From assembly GCA_018663505.1 (NCBI GenBank), contig JABJQG010000003.1, forward strand, positions 62,001-126,000: 64,000 nucleotides of DNA. Reading direction: 5' to 3'. This DNA comes from Pseudobdellovibrionaceae bacterium. GTDB lineage: Bacteria; Bdellovibrionota; Bdellovibrionia; Bdellovibrionales; UBA1609. The notes under the pieces were generated by a model. The model saw nothing but the letters and a program-made list of their open reading frames with translations. It had not been told where the DNA came from and ran no database searches. A program made the position numbers and the translations under genes. How positions within the stretch are numbered: the stretch's first letter is position 1; each line of letters begins with the position of its first letter. Of this stretch, positions 37,678-47,975 are shown piece by piece.

Positions 37678-39195
37678 TTAAGAAGCTTTAAAAACCGTTT
37701 TAAATTCCTCTAGTGCTTTTACTAATAACTCTACAAGATCATCTGCAAGTTTTTGCTTTTCACGTATGCTATCTAAAAGAGATCTGTGTTTGGAGGTCAT
37801 AAACTCCATATATTCCATTTCAAAACGGCCAATATCAGACTCATCTACATCATCCATAAATCCTTTAATAGCGGCATAAATCATAACCACTTGCTCTTCA
37901 ACTTTCATAGGCGTGTACTGTGGTTGTTTTAATATTTCAACCAATCTCTTACCTCTTTCTAACTGATTTTTTGTTGCAGAATCTAGATCGGAAGCAAAAG
38001 CTGAAAAAGCCTCTAACTCTCTAAACTGAGCTAAATCTAATTTTAAAGTACCTGCAACTTGCTTCATGGCTTTAATTTGTGCTGCACCACCCACACGAGA
38101 AACTGATTTACCAACGTTTACCGCTGGGCGAATTCCCTTATTAAACAAGTCAGCTTCCAAAAAGATCTGACCATCTGTAATAGAAATTACATTTGTAGGA
38201 ATATAAGCAGCAATATCTCCAGCTTGTGTTTCGATTATTGGAAGAGCTGTTAAAGAACCCGCGCCTAAATCATCATTTACTTTACAAGCTCTTTCTAAAA
38301 GTCTTGAATGAATATAAAATACATCACCCGGATATGCTTCCCGTCCTGGAGGTCTTCTTAGTAATAAAGATAACTGACGATATGCTCGTGCTTGCTTTGT
38401 TAAATCATCATATACAATTAAACCATGTCTTCCTGAATCTCTAAAATGTTCTGCCATTGTACAGCCAGAGTATGGTGCTAAAAATTGTAACGGAGCCGGT
38501 TCAGATGCAGAGGCCACAACAATAGTTGTGTACTCTAGGGCTCCTGCAGCTCTTAACTTCTCAACAACTTGTGCAACTGTTGAATTTTTTTGTCCAATAG
38601 CCACATAAAAACACTGAACATTTAGCCCTTTTTGATTAATTATTGTGTCCACTGCAATAGCTGTTTTCCCAGTCTGTCTATCACCAATAATCAACTCTCT
38701 TTGTCCACGACCGATAGGGATCATGCTATCAATAGCTTTGATGCCTGTTTGCAGAGGTTCATGCACAGATTTACGAGCAATAATTCCAGGAGCTTTAAGT
38801 TCAACGGTCCGATACTCTTTTGTTTCAACCGGGCCTTGTCCATCTATAGGCATTCCCAACGCATTAACAACTCGGCCTAAAAGGGCTTCACCAACTGGTA
38901 CTTGAACAATTTGTTTTGTTCTTTTAACAGTATCACCCTCTTTAATATTTCTATCTTCACCGAAGATAACTACACCCACAGAGTCCTTTTCTAAATTTAA
39001 AACCATACCTTGAATTTCACCAGGGAATACAACTAACTCACCAGCCATAGCATGATCAAGTCCGTAAACTCTCGCAACACCATCACCAACAGAAAGTACA
39101 CTGCCTGTTTCGCTCATTTCTATTGTTTTATTATAATTTTTAATTTGTTCTTTTAAGATACTGCTGATTTCGTCAGCTCTAATTGAAATATCCAT
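37678..39195 (-). CDS. atpA: ATP synthase alpha subunit
   Basis: A 505-residue F1 subunit with Walker A GDRQTGKT (171-178) and the [13 protein letters not shown] signature ([18 protein letters not shown]). It pairs with beta and holds the non-catalytic nucleotide site. It begins directly after the atpH stop. Confidence 0.98.
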   Translation of the reverse strand: MDISIRADEISSILKEQIKNYNKTIEMSETGSVLSVGDGVARVYGLDHAMAGELVVFPGEIQGMVLNLEKDSVGVVIFGEDRNIKEGDTVKRTKQIVQVPVGEALLGRVVNALGMPIDGQGPVETKEYRTVELKAPGIIARKSVHEPLQTGIKAIDSMIPIGRGQRELIIGDRQTGKTAIAVDTIINQKGLNVQCFYVAIGQKNSTVAQVVEKLRAAGALEYTTIVVASASEPAPLQFLAPYSGCTMAEHFRDSGRHGLIVYDDLTKQARAYRQLSLLLRRPPGREAYPGDVFYIHSRLLERACKVNDDLGAGSLTALPIIETQAGDIAAYIPTNVISITDGQIFLEADLFNKGIRPAVNVGKSVSRVGGAAQIKAMKQVAGTLKLDLAQFRELEAFSAFASDLDSATKNQLERGKRLVEILKQPQYTPMKVEEQVVMIYAAIKGFMDDVDESDIGRFEMEYMEFMTSKHRSLLDSIREKQKLADDLVELLVKALEEFKTVFKAS

Positions 39196-39744
39196 CTAGT
39201 GTGAACTCCTCTTTAGTTCTTCTTTTAATCTTCTTAAATGACTTACTAATGTATCATCAAAGCGGTAACCACCAACTTCAACAACTAATCCACCAACAAT
39301 ACTTTCATCTGTTTCATAAGTGAATATAACTTTTTTATTTAGAGCTTTGGCAACTTTTGCTTCCACAGCTATTCTTTCATCATTCGACAATATTGACATG
39401 GATTTTACTATACCTCTAGTTACTCCATTAGCTTCATCAATTGTCTTTTCATATGCATCAACTACACCAACAAAAATATCTAATCGATCTTTTTTTACTA
39501 GAAGTTTCAAAAATGATTGCACCTCATCAGATATTTTTAAGTTCTTAAATGTTAACTCAATTATTTTAGATCTATCATCACGTGAAAGAGTTTTCGAGTT
39601 TAACTGTTCTTTTATTTCATCATCAGCATTAAGTGCATTTTTAATCTGTCTAATTTCTTCAAATATAGTTTCTGTTTTATTAGACTCTGTAGCTAAGGAG
39701 TAGAGTGCTTTTGCATATCTATTTGAGATCTCATTATTTAACAT
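39196..39744 (-). CDS. atpH: ATP synthase delta subunit
   Basis: A 182-residue protein with the OSCP/delta pattern: helical N-terminal domain (EISNRYAKALYSLATES) and the C-terminal signature ESIVGGLVVEVGGYRFDDTLVSHLRRLKEEL. It fixes the peripheral stalk to the top of F1. Its start overlaps the atpF stop by one base (TAATG). Confidence 0.95.
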   Translation of the reverse strand: MLNNEISNRYAKALYSLATESNKTETIFEEIRQIKNALNADDEIKEQLNSKTLSRDDRSKIIELTFKNLKISDEVQSFLKLLVKKDRLDIFVGVVDAYEKTIDEANGVTRGIVKSMSILSNDERIAVEAKVAKALNKKVIFTYETDESIVGGLVVEVGGYRFDDTLVSHLRRLKEELKRSSH

Positions 39745-40334
39745 TAATGAACCCCCTGTATTTTTTCAACAAATTCTGTTTTCAATCTTTTTTGATCCTC
39801 ATCGCTCATTGTTGCCTTTAATTCCTCTTGTGCCTTTAGAATTGAGGCTTCTAATAAATCTGCTTTTAAATGTTGTTTAGCTTTTACAAGTTCAATTTCT
39901 ATTGTAGCTTGCGCTTCTTTAATTAATTTTTCAGACAATCCACTGGCCTCACTCATTAATTTATGATGCATTTCTTCAGCTTCAGCTTTTGCATTATGGG
40001 CATTTTTTTCCGCTTCATCACTTAATCTTAACATTTTTTCTTGAAGAGTCTTTTTCATATCTTCTGCTTTGATTTTTGCTGATTCCACTTGATTTACTAT
40101 TTCATGATACTGCTGGTGACGATTCTTAAAGTGAGCACGAATAGCTTTTCTTAAAAAATACCAGAGAATAAAAACGGCTAAAGCAAAATTAAAAATTTGT
40201 TGAAAAATATACCGGCCTGGTATTTCAACGACTTCTCCATGATTTGACCCAGCAGCAAAAAGAGATGCTCCGTAGAGGAGTATCCCAATGGCAATAATAA
40301 TTTGTTTGAACTTATAGTTAAAAATTTGAGACAT
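39744..40334 (-). CDS. atpF: ATP synthase b subunit with N-terminal leader
   Basis: A 196-residue peripheral-stalk subunit. A signal-like hydrophobic stretch (IIIAIGILLYGASLFAAG, to about residue 28) precedes the usual membrane helix (FNFALAVFILWYFL, about 48-62) and then a long charged coiled coil. The extra leader is absent in E. coli b (156 residues), and its cleavage is unproven. It forms the stalk with b' from the preceding gene. Confidence 0.92.
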   Translation of the reverse strand: MSQIFNYKFKQIIIAIGILLYGASLFAAGSNHGEVVEIPGRYIFQQIFNFALAVFILWYFLRKAIRAHFKNRHQQYHEIVNQVESAKIKAEDMKKTLQEKMLRLSDEAEKNAHNAKAEAEEMHHKLMSEASGLSEKLIKEAQATIEIELVKAKQHLKADLLEASILKAQEELKATMSDEDQKRLKTEFVEKIQGVH

Positions 40335-40344
40335 AAGTTTTTTC

Positions 40345-40779
40345 CTACGAATTTAAAATTTTAGTTTTTATCTGTAATGAAACCTGAGTTGTTTGAGAAC
40401 TTAACTCAGTTTCTGCCTTTTCAAACTCTGATTTAATTGTAGCCTGAGCACTTTCTAACACTGCTTTTGCTTCATCACGAGCTTTCTTAGTAATTCCATC
40501 ATATTCTTCTAGAGCCTTAGTTCTAGCTTCAGAGTATATTTTTTTATACTCAGAATTCATTTCTCTTGTTTTTGATTCAAATTCAGTTTGAATTTCGTTA
40601 GCCTCTTCTAAAACGCGCTCATTTGCCTCATGAGATCCCACAGTGTTTTCCATTCTCATGCCGTATGCTTTGTAGTAAGGGTTGAATACAAGAAAATATA
40701 GAAAGATATAAGTAATTAGAAATATTATAAATTGATAGGCAATGGTCTGATTTATACCCAAAGAAATTAGTAATTCCAT
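40345..40779 (-). CDS. atpF': ATP synthase b' subunit (second peripheral-stalk subunit)
   Basis: A 144-residue protein with one membrane helix (about 15-36, FIIFLITYIFLYFLVF) and a long heptad-rich helix (EEANEIQTEFESKTREMNSE). Having two different b-type genes in tandem is known in phototrophs and several other lineages, where b/b' form a heterodimer. The frame is open to 40824, but the ATG at 40779 (MELLISLGINQ) has AAGG at a suitable distance. First gene of the F1 operon. Confidence 0.88.
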   Translation of the reverse strand: MELLISLGINQTIAYQFIIFLITYIFLYFLVFNPYYKAYGMRMENTVGSHEANERVLEEANEIQTEFESKTREMNSEYKKIYSEARTKALEEYDGITKKARDEAKAVLESAQATIKSEFEKAETELSSQTTQVSLQIKTKILNS

Positions 40780-41074
40780 TAATTTGAACCTTATATAAGT
40801 GTAAATTTGCTTAGGCAATATCACTACTTATATATATAGACAAGTTGTATTTATTTCGTTTTTTGAATTTAGGCACCTAACGATGCGCGTTGCCATTCCC
40901 CACATAAAAGAAGCTGGTCTTTATTTCAACAGCAGTTGTGTGGAGTTTACTTGAAATCCACATAAGTCAGCCTCTTCAGGTTTAGTATTTAGTCTCATTT
41001 ATATATTTAAAATTTTGAAGGATTTTGAAAAAGCTAATTATTGCAAATATATCTATGACAATTTATTTGATCAA

Positions 41075-41464
41075 TTAGTTGTTTTTGGGCATATAGGAAG
41101 CCCCCTCAAAAACAACACCCTCATCTATTCTTAGGCTAGGTGTTGTCACTGTACCAACAAATATTGCTGGTGGATGGATCACAACTTTTCTCCGAGCAAA
41201 AATATTGCCTTTTACATACCCAGATATGATAACTGTTTCTGCCTCGACCTGAGCTTCAACTTGGGCACCTGGATTGATCACTAAAGTATCATTGGTAAAA
41301 ATTTCTCCACGAAAATTTCCACCAATTCTTACAGTTCCTTCAAAAGTAAGCCTGCCTTCAAAATTAGAACCCGCATCTAATAGTGCCGTTATCTGGCCTT
41401 CATTTATACTTGTATTTTTTGATTCTGAACTTACTTTTTTGCTAACTTCTACTCTTGCTTCCAT
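41075..41464 (-). CDS. Bactofilin (polymer-forming cytoskeletal protein)
   Basis: A 129-residue protein. After a 28-residue flexible start comes the right-handed beta-helix domain of the bactofilin family (DUF583): repeated short strands such as GTVRIGGNFRGEIFTNDTLVINPGAQVEAQVEAETVIISGYVKGNI. Bactofilins form nucleotide-free filaments that scaffold cell-wall enzymes or, in Myxococcus, position ParA/ParB. Its ATG overlaps the parB stop by 16 bases, so it is the third gene of a parA-parB-bactofilin operon. Confidence 0.92.
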   Translation of the reverse strand: MEARVEVSKKVSSESKNTSINEGQITALLDAGSNFEGRLTFEGTVRIGGNFRGEIFTNDTLVINPGAQVEAQVEAETVIISGYVKGNIFARRKVVIHPPAIFVGTVTTPSLRIDEGVVFEGASYMPKNN

Positions 41465-42468
41465 GATGTCCTTATTTTATTCACAACCTCGTTGAGTTCT
41501 TCATCGGAATGAAAGTTTATCTTCAACTTTCCTTTTCCTTTATTATATTCAATAATAACTTTTTGTCCTAATAGTTTTTGAATTTCTTCTCCAAGCCCTT
41601 TAATTAATTGCTGATTTAGCTTTTCACTTGGATCTTCTTCAACTGTACTTTTAGCACCATTTTTAATCTTCTTTACTTGTTTTTCAATTTCCCGAACAGA
41701 CATGCCTTTTGTAATAGCATACTTAGCTAATTTCTCTTGCTCCGTCCAATCAGAGACCCCTAAGATAACTTTTGCTTGTCCAAATGAAAGTTCTCCTCGA
41801 TAAACTAGCTCTTTAGTTTTTGGAGATAAAGATAAAAGCCTAAGTAAATTCGCTATGGACGCTCTATCCTTTCCTAATCTTTCAGACAGTTGTTGTTGAG
41901 TCATACCATATTTTTGAATTAGCTGTTTTAATGCCTCAGCTTCTTCAACAGGATTTAGATCATTTCTCTGTATATTCTCTATTAAGGCAACTTCTAAAAC
42001 TTCTTTGTTTTCAAATTCTCTAACAATTACAGGTATTTGCTTCTTGCCTGCACGTTGACTAGCTCTCCATCTTCGTTCCCCAGCTATGATTTCATAGGAA
42101 CCCTCTTCTATTTTTCTAACAATTATTGGCTGTAAAACACCTATTTCTTTAATAGACAAGGAAAGCTCTGCTAACTTTTTTTCATCAAATAGTTTTCTAG
42201 GTTGAGACTTGTTGGCAATAACTTTTTCAATGTCCATATTAAAAATACGGTCTTCATCCTTAATAGTGGGTTGTGTACTAATTTTAGTACTTGTGGATTC
42301 AATAATTGCATCTTCAATTTCTTCTGAACTAACTTCTGGAAGTTCCACTTCTTCAAAATCAATATTATTTGTAAATGCCCTCTCTTTAGTATTTTCACCT
42401 AATAGTGAACCTAACCCGCGGCCTAAACCAGTCTTCTTTTTATTTTTGTGATCGAGAATTTTAGACAT
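41449..42468 (-). CDS. parB: Chromosome partition protein ParB
   Basis: A 339-residue CTP-dependent DNA clamp that loads at parS. The N-terminus has the ParA-activating sequence with KKTGLGRGLGSLL (residues 11-23). CTP-binding motifs GERRWRA (130-136) and ENIQR (164-168) and a helix-turn-helix (about 187-210) follow, with a dimerization domain at the end. The ATG at 42468 overlaps the parA stop and has GGAGAGG before it; the frame is open slightly further upstream. An insertion at about 30-72 is acidic and Ser/Thr-rich. parS sites lie just upstream of parA. Confidence 0.97.
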   Translation of the reverse strand: MSKILDHKNKKKTGLGRGLGSLLGENTKERAFTNNIDFEEVELPEVSSEEIEDAIIESTSTKISTQPTIKDEDRIFNMDIEKVIANKSQPRKLFDEKKLAELSLSIKEIGVLQPIIVRKIEEGSYEIIAGERRWRASQRAGKKQIPVIVREFENKEVLEVALIENIQRNDLNPVEEAEALKQLIQKYGMTQQQLSERLGKDRASIANLLRLLSLSPKTKELVYRGELSFGQAKVILGVSDWTEQEKLAKYAITKGMSVREIEKQVKKIKNGAKSTVEEDPSEKLNQQLIKGLGEEIQKLLGQKVIIEYNKGKGKLKINFHSDEELNEVVNKIRTSWKQE

Positions 42469-43297
42469 ATGCCTCTCCATCATTTTTATTAATTGTGTCT
42501 TCTGGCACTACCATAGGTATTACTTCTTCGTTTCTCTGGATAAGCTCTTTAGCAAGGTCCATATATTTTTTTGCACCTATGGATTTTGCATCATAATCAA
42601 TGATTGAAATTCCGTGAGAGGGAGCCTCTGATAACCTGACATTTCTAGGAATAATGGCGTCAAATACCTTTTCTCCAAAATGATTCTTTATTTCAGACAC
42701 CACTTGGTGAGAAAGGTTATTTCTCTTATCAAACATTGTTAAAACGATGCCTTCTATCTTAAGATTTGGATTTAAATTCTTTTTAATGATTCCAGCTGTA
42801 TTTAATAATTGTGACAAACCTTCTAAAGCAAAGTACTCACACTGCAAAGGGACCAAAAAGGTATCAGCAGCTGCAAGAGCATTTACTGTTAATAACCCTA
42901 AGGAAGGCGGGCAATCTATAATTATGTAATGATATTGATCACTTATAGACTTGATCTCGTTTTTCAAACGGTATTCTCTCTGGTCCATATCCACAAGTTC
43001 AATTTCTGCTCCTACCAAGTCTGGATTTGCAGCCACCACGTGCAGTGACTTTTGAGTAGTCATTTGCCTAGTTTGACGAATATCCTTCTCTCCAATTAAC
43101 AGTTCATAAGAGGTCCCTTTTTGCACATCGTGCCTTTTTACCCCTAATCCGCTTGACGCGTTGCCCTGTGGATCCATATCAATTACTAAAATCGACTTTC
43201 CTAGTCTTGCTAAAGAGGCAGCCAGGTTAATTGAGGTAGTAGTTTTTCCTACTCCACCCTTCTGGTTGGCTACGCATATAACCTTTGCTCTTTTCAT
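42461..43297 (-). CDS. parA: Chromosome partition ATPase ParA
   Basis: A 278-residue Walker-type ATPase. Deviant Walker A KGGVGKTT (residues 13-20, with the signature Lys13 and Lys18), Walker A' DMDPQGNASSGLG and Walker B IIIDCPPSLGLLT are present. It dimerises on the nucleoid with ATP and moves ParB-parS complexes. The ATG is followed by the standard MKRAKVICVANQKGG start. A parS site lies 70 bases upstream of it. Confidence 0.97.
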   Translation of the reverse strand: MKRAKVICVANQKGGVGKTTTSINLAASLARLGKSILVIDMDPQGNASSGLGVKRHDVQKGTSYELLIGEKDIRQTRQMTTQKSLHVVAANPDLVGAEIELVDMDQREYRLKNEIKSISDQYHYIIIDCPPSLGLLTVNALAAADTFLVPLQCEYFALEGLSQLLNTAGIIKKNLNPNLKIEGIVLTMFDKRNNLSHQVVSEIKNHFGEKVFDAIIPRNVRLSEAPSHGISIIDYDAKSIGAKKYMDLAKELIQRNEEVIPMVVPEDTINKNDGEAYV

Positions 43298-43366
43298 GTC
43301 ACTGTCCTTTGTTTCATAATAGGAATTTTCACTGTTTCCTATAGATTTCCATGTGTTATTCCGATT

Positions 43367-43382
43367 TGTTCCACGTGGAACA
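43367..43382. promoter_or_regulatory. parS centromere site 1
   Basis: TGTTCCACGTGGAACA, a perfect 16-base palindrome that differs from the B. subtilis parS consensus only by symmetric changes. Located between the parA and lipoprotein gene starts. Confidence 0.93.
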
Positions 43383-43398
43383 ATGGGAGGATTAAAAC

Positions 43399-43893
43399 TT
43401 GCCTTACTTTAATAAAAAATACAATTTTTTCTTTGTAATTTTTCTATTTTCTTTGGTTTTAACTTCATGCAAAGAAGAAAACCCAAATCCTGAGTTGTTA
43501 GACCCTATATTCTCTCATTTACAGAAACAAGAAAAAGAGTTTGCCAAACTTGTTGAGGATAAGAAGAAAGAGATTAAAAGTGTACAGAAAGACCTAAAAT
43601 CATCCTTGCCTCGTTCACCGGGAAGGATTGTGGCCAATAAATCTTATAAAAAGGCAGTAAAAGCCTTGGTTTTCCTTGAGCAAAAAGCCAAATATTATAA
43701 AATACGCGCTGAACATAGGAAGTTTGAGGGTAGAAAGAGCTATAAACTCGCTTTTAGTCAAAATAAAGCATGGCCAGACCCCAAGGAATACCAAAACTAC
43801 CTAACTAACAATAGATTAAAAGAAATTAATTTAAATTGGAGCGCACGTGTTCCAAAGCTATTTGAAAAAAACCCAAACTATAAAGCTAAGTAA
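43399..43893 (+). CDS. Small lipoprotein flanked by parS sites, function unknown
   Basis: A 164-residue protein with a signal peptide ending in lipobox LTSC (Cys24) and a mature part that is strongly basic (many Lys/Arg) with a helical stretch at about 40-70 (LQKQEKEFAKLVEDKKKEIKSVQKDLK). No known domain is recognised. The start is a TTG at 43399 with GGGAGG 8 bases before it; an ATG slightly upstream is out of frame. It is divergent from parA, and parS sites lie within 20 bases of each end, so ParB spreading would cover this gene. Confidence 0.75.
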   Translation: MPYFNKKYNFFFVIFLFSLVLTSCKEENPNPELLDPIFSHLQKQEKEFAKLVEDKKKEIKSVQKDLKSSLPRSPGRIVANKSYKKAVKALVFLEQKAKYYKIRAEHRKFEGRKSYKLAFSQNKAWPDPKEYQNYLTNNRLKEINLNWSARVPKLFEKNPNYKAK

Positions 43894-43894
43894 T

Positions 43895-43910
43895 TGTTCC
43901 ACGTGGAACA
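43895..43910. promoter_or_regulatory. parS centromere site 2
   Basis: Same 16-base palindrome as site 1, here extended by three more symmetric bases on each side. It starts two bases after the lipoprotein stop codon. Confidence 0.93.
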
Positions 43911-43961
43911 ATTTAGAAATAAACGTGAGTAGTCATATGAGTAGGACACGATCGTTTAAAT

Positions 43962-43977
43962 TGTTCCACGTGGAACA
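43962..43977. promoter_or_regulatory. parS centromere site 3
   Basis: Third exact copy of TGTTCCACGTGGAACA, 67 bases from site 2 and 10 bases before the rsmG stop codon. Confidence 0.93.
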
Positions 43978-43987
43978 TTCTAAGTTA

Positions 43988-44656
43988 TTAGGCAATTTTT
44001 TTGGTAACAACCACGGATAAGTTGTTAAATCCTCCGGGAAGTTCGTACTCTTCAACTAATCTGGGCGCCCAATAGGCACAAACCTGTGGAGGAATAGCAA
44101 CAACTTCTGAAACCCAACTACTTGATTTGAAATGAAAGTAGTCGGTTCCAACGCTACATACTTTTCTTGAAAGCAATAAAGCCTTAGAAATAGAGGCAAA
44201 ACCTCTTGAAACAGCACATTTAATAGAGTTATCAGGCCTATCTTGCAACCTTGCATGTATGGGAAAAGCATTCTTGAGTCCTAAGCGATAAGCGACGTGC
44301 TTTAAGAACTCAACCTTTCTCGCATCTGAGTCCATTAAAAAAATCTTACGTTCTGGAGCGAGGATAGCTAGAATAATTCCTGGTAAACCATTTCCTGATC
44401 CTATATCATAAATCTCTTTTTCATCTGTGTAATTTAGAATACTTTTAGCACCAAGAATACAATCTGAAAAATGAACAAGATCAGCATTCTTTTCGGTTTG
44501 AACAGAGATTAAATTTAAGCGTGTATTAAAATGCAAAAGCTCAATATGGTAAGCTCTTAACAAAGAATGCTCTTCAGAACTTAGGTCCTTAGAAAACCAT
44601 TCTTCGATTCTCCAGTATTTACCTTTTGTTAAAGCCTGACTTTGATCCAACTTCAT
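43988..44656 (-). CDS. rsmG: 16S rRNA (guanine527-N7)-methyltransferase RsmG
   Basis: A 222-residue SAM-dependent methyltransferase of the 530 loop of 16S rRNA. The SAM motif is [11 protein letters not shown] (83-93), and the family lead-in RLNLISVQ (46-53) is present. Its start lies inside the end of mnmG (38-base overlap) with GGGAAAATA before the ATG. Loss of this gene gives low-level streptomycin resistance in other bacteria. Confidence 0.95.
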   Translation of the reverse strand: MKLDQSQALTKGKYWRIEEWFSKDLSSEEHSLLRAYHIELLHFNTRLNLISVQTEKNADLVHFSDCILGAKSILNYTDEKEIYDIGSGNGLPGIILAILAPERKIFLMDSDARKVEFLKHVAYRLGLKNAFPIHARLQDRPDNSIKCAVSRGFASISKALLLSRKVCSVGTDYFHFKSSSWVSEVVAIPPQVCAYWAPRLVEEYELPGGFNNLSVVVTKKIA

Positions 44657-46544
44657 TATTTTCCCTTTCCTGCCTTTGCTTTGACTTAAGATAAACTAAT
44701 AGAGACTGTATTGCAGAAGGATTCACACCACTAATACGTCCAGCTTGTGCTAAGGTTAAGGGCTTGATATTATTAAGCTTTTCAACTTCTTCTAGTGATA
44801 GACCTTTGATCTTACCATAATCTATATCGGCAGATAGCTTTAGTTTCTCAAGTTTTATTGTTTGAGATACAAATTCATTCTGCCTTTTAATATAACCCTC
44901 ATATTTAATAGCTATTTCAACTGGTGTTCTTACTATATCAGTGTGGTCATTTGAATAGCCAAAGTATTCAAGCGTTGAATAATCAAAGTCGTCTCTTCGC
45001 ATTAACTCTTTGAAACTAGTTTGTTTTTTCAAAACAGGAAGTGATAATTTGTCGAAAATAGAATTAATTTTACTATTTGGAGTAATTTTAGTTTCTGAAA
45101 GATATTTATGTAATAAGTTCCTTTGAGACAAAATTTGAGACACTAGCTCATTGCTATTTTCACTTACGAAACCAAAGTTATAAGATTTATTTGTCAGGCG
45201 ATCCAGCGCATTGTCCTCTCTAAGCAATAAACGAAACTCAGCACGGGAAGTCATCATTCTGTAGGGCTCTAGGGTTCCTTTAGTAATAAGATCATCAATT
45301 AACACTCCAATATAAGATTCATTACGAGCTAAAATAAATGGTTCTTTTTCTAATATTTTTAAGGAAGCATTAACTCCGGCAACAAGCCCCTGACCAGCAG
45401 CCTCTTCATAACCACTTGTACCATTAATTTGTCCTGCAAAGTAAAGTGAAGAAATATTTTTTGTCTCAAGAGTATGCTTTATTTGATTTGGAAGAATAAA
45501 ATCATATTCAACAGCATAACCAGGGCGAATTAATTGTACCTTTTCTAAACCATCAATTGTTTTTAAAAATTCTAACTGTATATCTTCAGGGAGGCTTGTA
45601 GAAATACCCTGTAAATAAATAGAGTTAGAATTTATACCCTCGGGCTCTAAAAAAGTTTGATGTGATGCCTTTTCAGAAAAACGCGTTATCTTGTCCTCAA
45701 TACTAGGACAATACCTTGGGCCCAAACCAGAAATTGCACCAGTATACATTGGGGATAAATGTAAATTATTACGAATGATATCATGGGTTTTTTCATTAGT
45801 GTTAGAAAGGTAACAAAAAATTTGTTCATTTTTTAGTTTAGTGTCTGATTTAAAACTAAATGGAATAAACTGAGAATCTCCACTTTGTTTTAAAGTCTTA
45901 GAATAGTCTATGGAACTAGCTAACAAACGTGGTGGGGTTCCAGTTTTAAGTCTTTGAATTTCGAAACCAAAATCTAATAATTGGTCAGAAATACCAACTG
46001 TAGCTTTGTCATCAACACGACCACCAATAATTTGTTTTTGACCAATATGAATCACAGCATTCATAAAAGTTCCAGTTGTAATAATTGTAGCTTTTGAATT
46101 GATTCTATTTCCATCAGCTAAAACAACACCCTCACAAACATTATTAGAATTAGTTATTAGTTTATCAGCTTCTGCTTCTATTAAAGTGAGTCCTTCAGTT
46201 GACTTTAAAAATTGAACAATAAATTGAGAATATATGTTTTTATCACATTGAGCCCTAGAGCCACGTACCGCGGGGCCCTTTTTGGCATTTAACCTCTTAA
46301 ATTGAACACAAGATTCGTCAGTGGCAATTCCCATAAGACCATCCATAGCGTCAATTTCTTTTACTATATGACCCTTACCAAGCCCACCAATAGAGGGATT
46401 ACAACTCATATGGGAAATTTTTTGTATATCCAAAGTTATAAGAGCAACTGTTTGTGATAGTCGAATAGCAGCCAAAGCAGCCTCAACACCAGCGTGGCCG
46501 CCTCCAACAACAACAACATCAAATTTTAAACCATAAGAACTCAT
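44619..46544 (-). CDS. mnmG: tRNA uridine 5-carboxymethylaminomethyl modification enzyme MnmG
   Basis: A 641-residue FAD enzyme that with MnmE modifies U34 of certain tRNAs. FAD motif [13 protein letters not shown] (11-23), the family signature [11 protein letters not shown] with the catalytic-type Cys region and GYEEAAGQG are all present. The C-terminal helical MnmE-binding domain ends [22 protein letters not shown]. It lies 5 bases after mnmE. Confidence 0.97.
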   Translation of the reverse strand: MSSYGLKFDVVVVGGGHAGVEAALAAIRLSQTVALITLDIQKISHMSCNPSIGGLGKGHIVKEIDAMDGLMGIATDESCVQFKRLNAKKGPAVRGSRAQCDKNIYSQFIVQFLKSTEGLTLIEAEADKLITNSNNVCEGVVLADGNRINSKATIITTGTFMNAVIHIGQKQIIGGRVDDKATVGISDQLLDFGFEIQRLKTGTPPRLLASSIDYSKTLKQSGDSQFIPFSFKSDTKLKNEQIFCYLSNTNEKTHDIIRNNLHLSPMYTGAISGLGPRYCPSIEDKITRFSEKASHQTFLEPEGINSNSIYLQGISTSLPEDIQLEFLKTIDGLEKVQLIRPGYAVEYDFILPNQIKHTLETKNISSLYFAGQINGTSGYEEAAGQGLVAGVNASLKILEKEPFILARNESYIGVLIDDLITKGTLEPYRMMTSRAEFRLLLREDNALDRLTNKSYNFGFVSENSNELVSQILSQRNLLHKYLSETKITPNSKINSIFDKLSLPVLKKQTSFKELMRRDDFDYSTLEYFGYSNDHTDIVRTPVEIAIKYEGYIKRQNEFVSQTIKLEKLKLSADIDYGKIKGLSLEEVEKLNNIKPLTLAQAGRISGVNPSAIQSLLVYLKSKQRQERENNEVGSKSGFNKR

Positions 46545-46549
46545 ATATT

Positions 46550-47965
46550 CTACTTACCTAGACAAAAATTACTAAAAACTCGGTCCATCACATCATCATT
46601 AAATTCCTTACCAAGTATCTCTTTGATTTGAACTAGAGCCGTTTGAAGCTCAAGTGCAATAAACTCGGGAGAAGAATCGCTTTTGATTAGGGATAAGCCC
46701 TTTTCTAAGTATATATTTGTAGCAGAAAGTAGTTCAAAATGCCTCAGCTGCATTAAGGTGGCTGAGTTTTCTGTAAAGTTTATATGAGATTTAGACTCAA
46801 AATAAGCAAAAATATTCTGCAGGTTTTTTTCTTCAAGGGCACTAATCCAATAATAGCTAAGACTATTACTAGAGATATTATTTAATGAAAAAATCTCTTT
46901 AACCTTATTTTCCATTTCTAATTTACCAGAATCATTTAACAAACATAGATCCACTTTATTAAATAAAACTAAAAAATCAGTACTTTTAAAATCTGAAAAA
47001 TTGAAGTGATCAAAAATTGAAAAATCAAAATTATGATCAAGAATAAAAGTAACAATATTTACTGTCTTAGCCTTATCAAGTGCTCTGTTAACCCCAATTT
47101 GCTCCACAACATTATCTGTGGAGCAAATCCCAGCTGTATCAAAAAAATGAAATTTAAACCCATTGAGCATAATGGATTCATCGACAATATCTCGAGTTGT
47201 ACCGGATATAGGAGTGACAATGGATTTATCTTTAGAAACAAAACAATTCATTAACGAGGATTTACCAACATTTGGCTGACCAACTAGTGCAACCTGAAAA
47301 CCATCCGATATGATACTGCCTGTCTTATATGTATCTAAAAGAATTTTTACACGTGAAATAATATCTTGTAATTGAGAGATTAGCTTACTACCAGACATAA
47401 TAATAATATCTTCAGCCGCGTAATCAATGTTTGCTTCAAGGTTAGCTAAAACATCCGTTAGCTTATCTTCAAGATTTAAATAAACCTTAGATAAATTTCC
47501 TTCTAATTGTCTTAATGATAGTCTGCTGGCATTTTGAGACTGAGATTCAATTAAAGATAAAACACTTTCTGCTTGAGACAAATCAATTCTACCATTAATA
47601 AAAGCACGATAGGTAAACTCTCCTCTTTGCGACATACGTGCGCCAAAAAATGTTAGTAGTTTTAAAATTTGAGAAGAAATAATTGGAGAACCATGGTAAG
47701 AAACTTCAACAGTATCTTCAAATGTAAAAGATCTACCATGTTCAAAAAAAGTAACCAAAACTTCGTCCACTTTATTATGGTTTTCATCATGTAGAAAACC
47801 ATAATAAACCTGATGAGATTCCATTTTACTTGGTAAAAATTTACAAAGTTTTTTAATCAAACCAACAGACTGATTACCGCTAATTCTTATAACAGAAATT
47901 CCACCTAAACCAGAAGCCGTAGCTACAGAACAAATCGTGTCTTGGTCACGGTCTAGGTTAAACAT
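46550..47965 (-). CDS. mnmE: tRNA modification GTPase MnmE
   Basis: A 471-residue protein with an N-terminal formyl-THF-binding domain ([21 protein letters not shown]), helical domain and inserted G domain with Walker A GQPNVGKS (229-236) and DTAG (in HFFDTAGI). The C-terminus is CLGK; the family end CxGK carries the essential Cys. Works with MnmG on tRNA wobble uridine. Confidence 0.96.
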   Translation of the reverse strand: MFNLDRDQDTICSVATASGLGGISVIRISGNQSVGLIKKLCKFLPSKMESHQVYYGFLHDENHNKVDEVLVTFFEHGRSFTFEDTVEVSYHGSPIISSQILKLLTFFGARMSQRGEFTYRAFINGRIDLSQAESVLSLIESQSQNASRLSLRQLEGNLSKVYLNLEDKLTDVLANLEANIDYAAEDIIIMSGSKLISQLQDIISRVKILLDTYKTGSIISDGFQVALVGQPNVGKSSLMNCFVSKDKSIVTPISGTTRDIVDESIMLNGFKFHFFDTAGICSTDNVVEQIGVNRALDKAKTVNIVTFILDHNFDFSIFDHFNFSDFKSTDFLVLFNKVDLCLLNDSGKLEMENKVKEIFSLNNISSNSLSYYWISALEEKNLQNIFAYFESKSHINFTENSATLMQLRHFELLSATNIYLEKGLSLIKSDSSPEFIALELQTALVQIKEILGKEFNDDVMDRVFSNFCLGK

Positions 47966-47975
47966 ATTCTAACAA

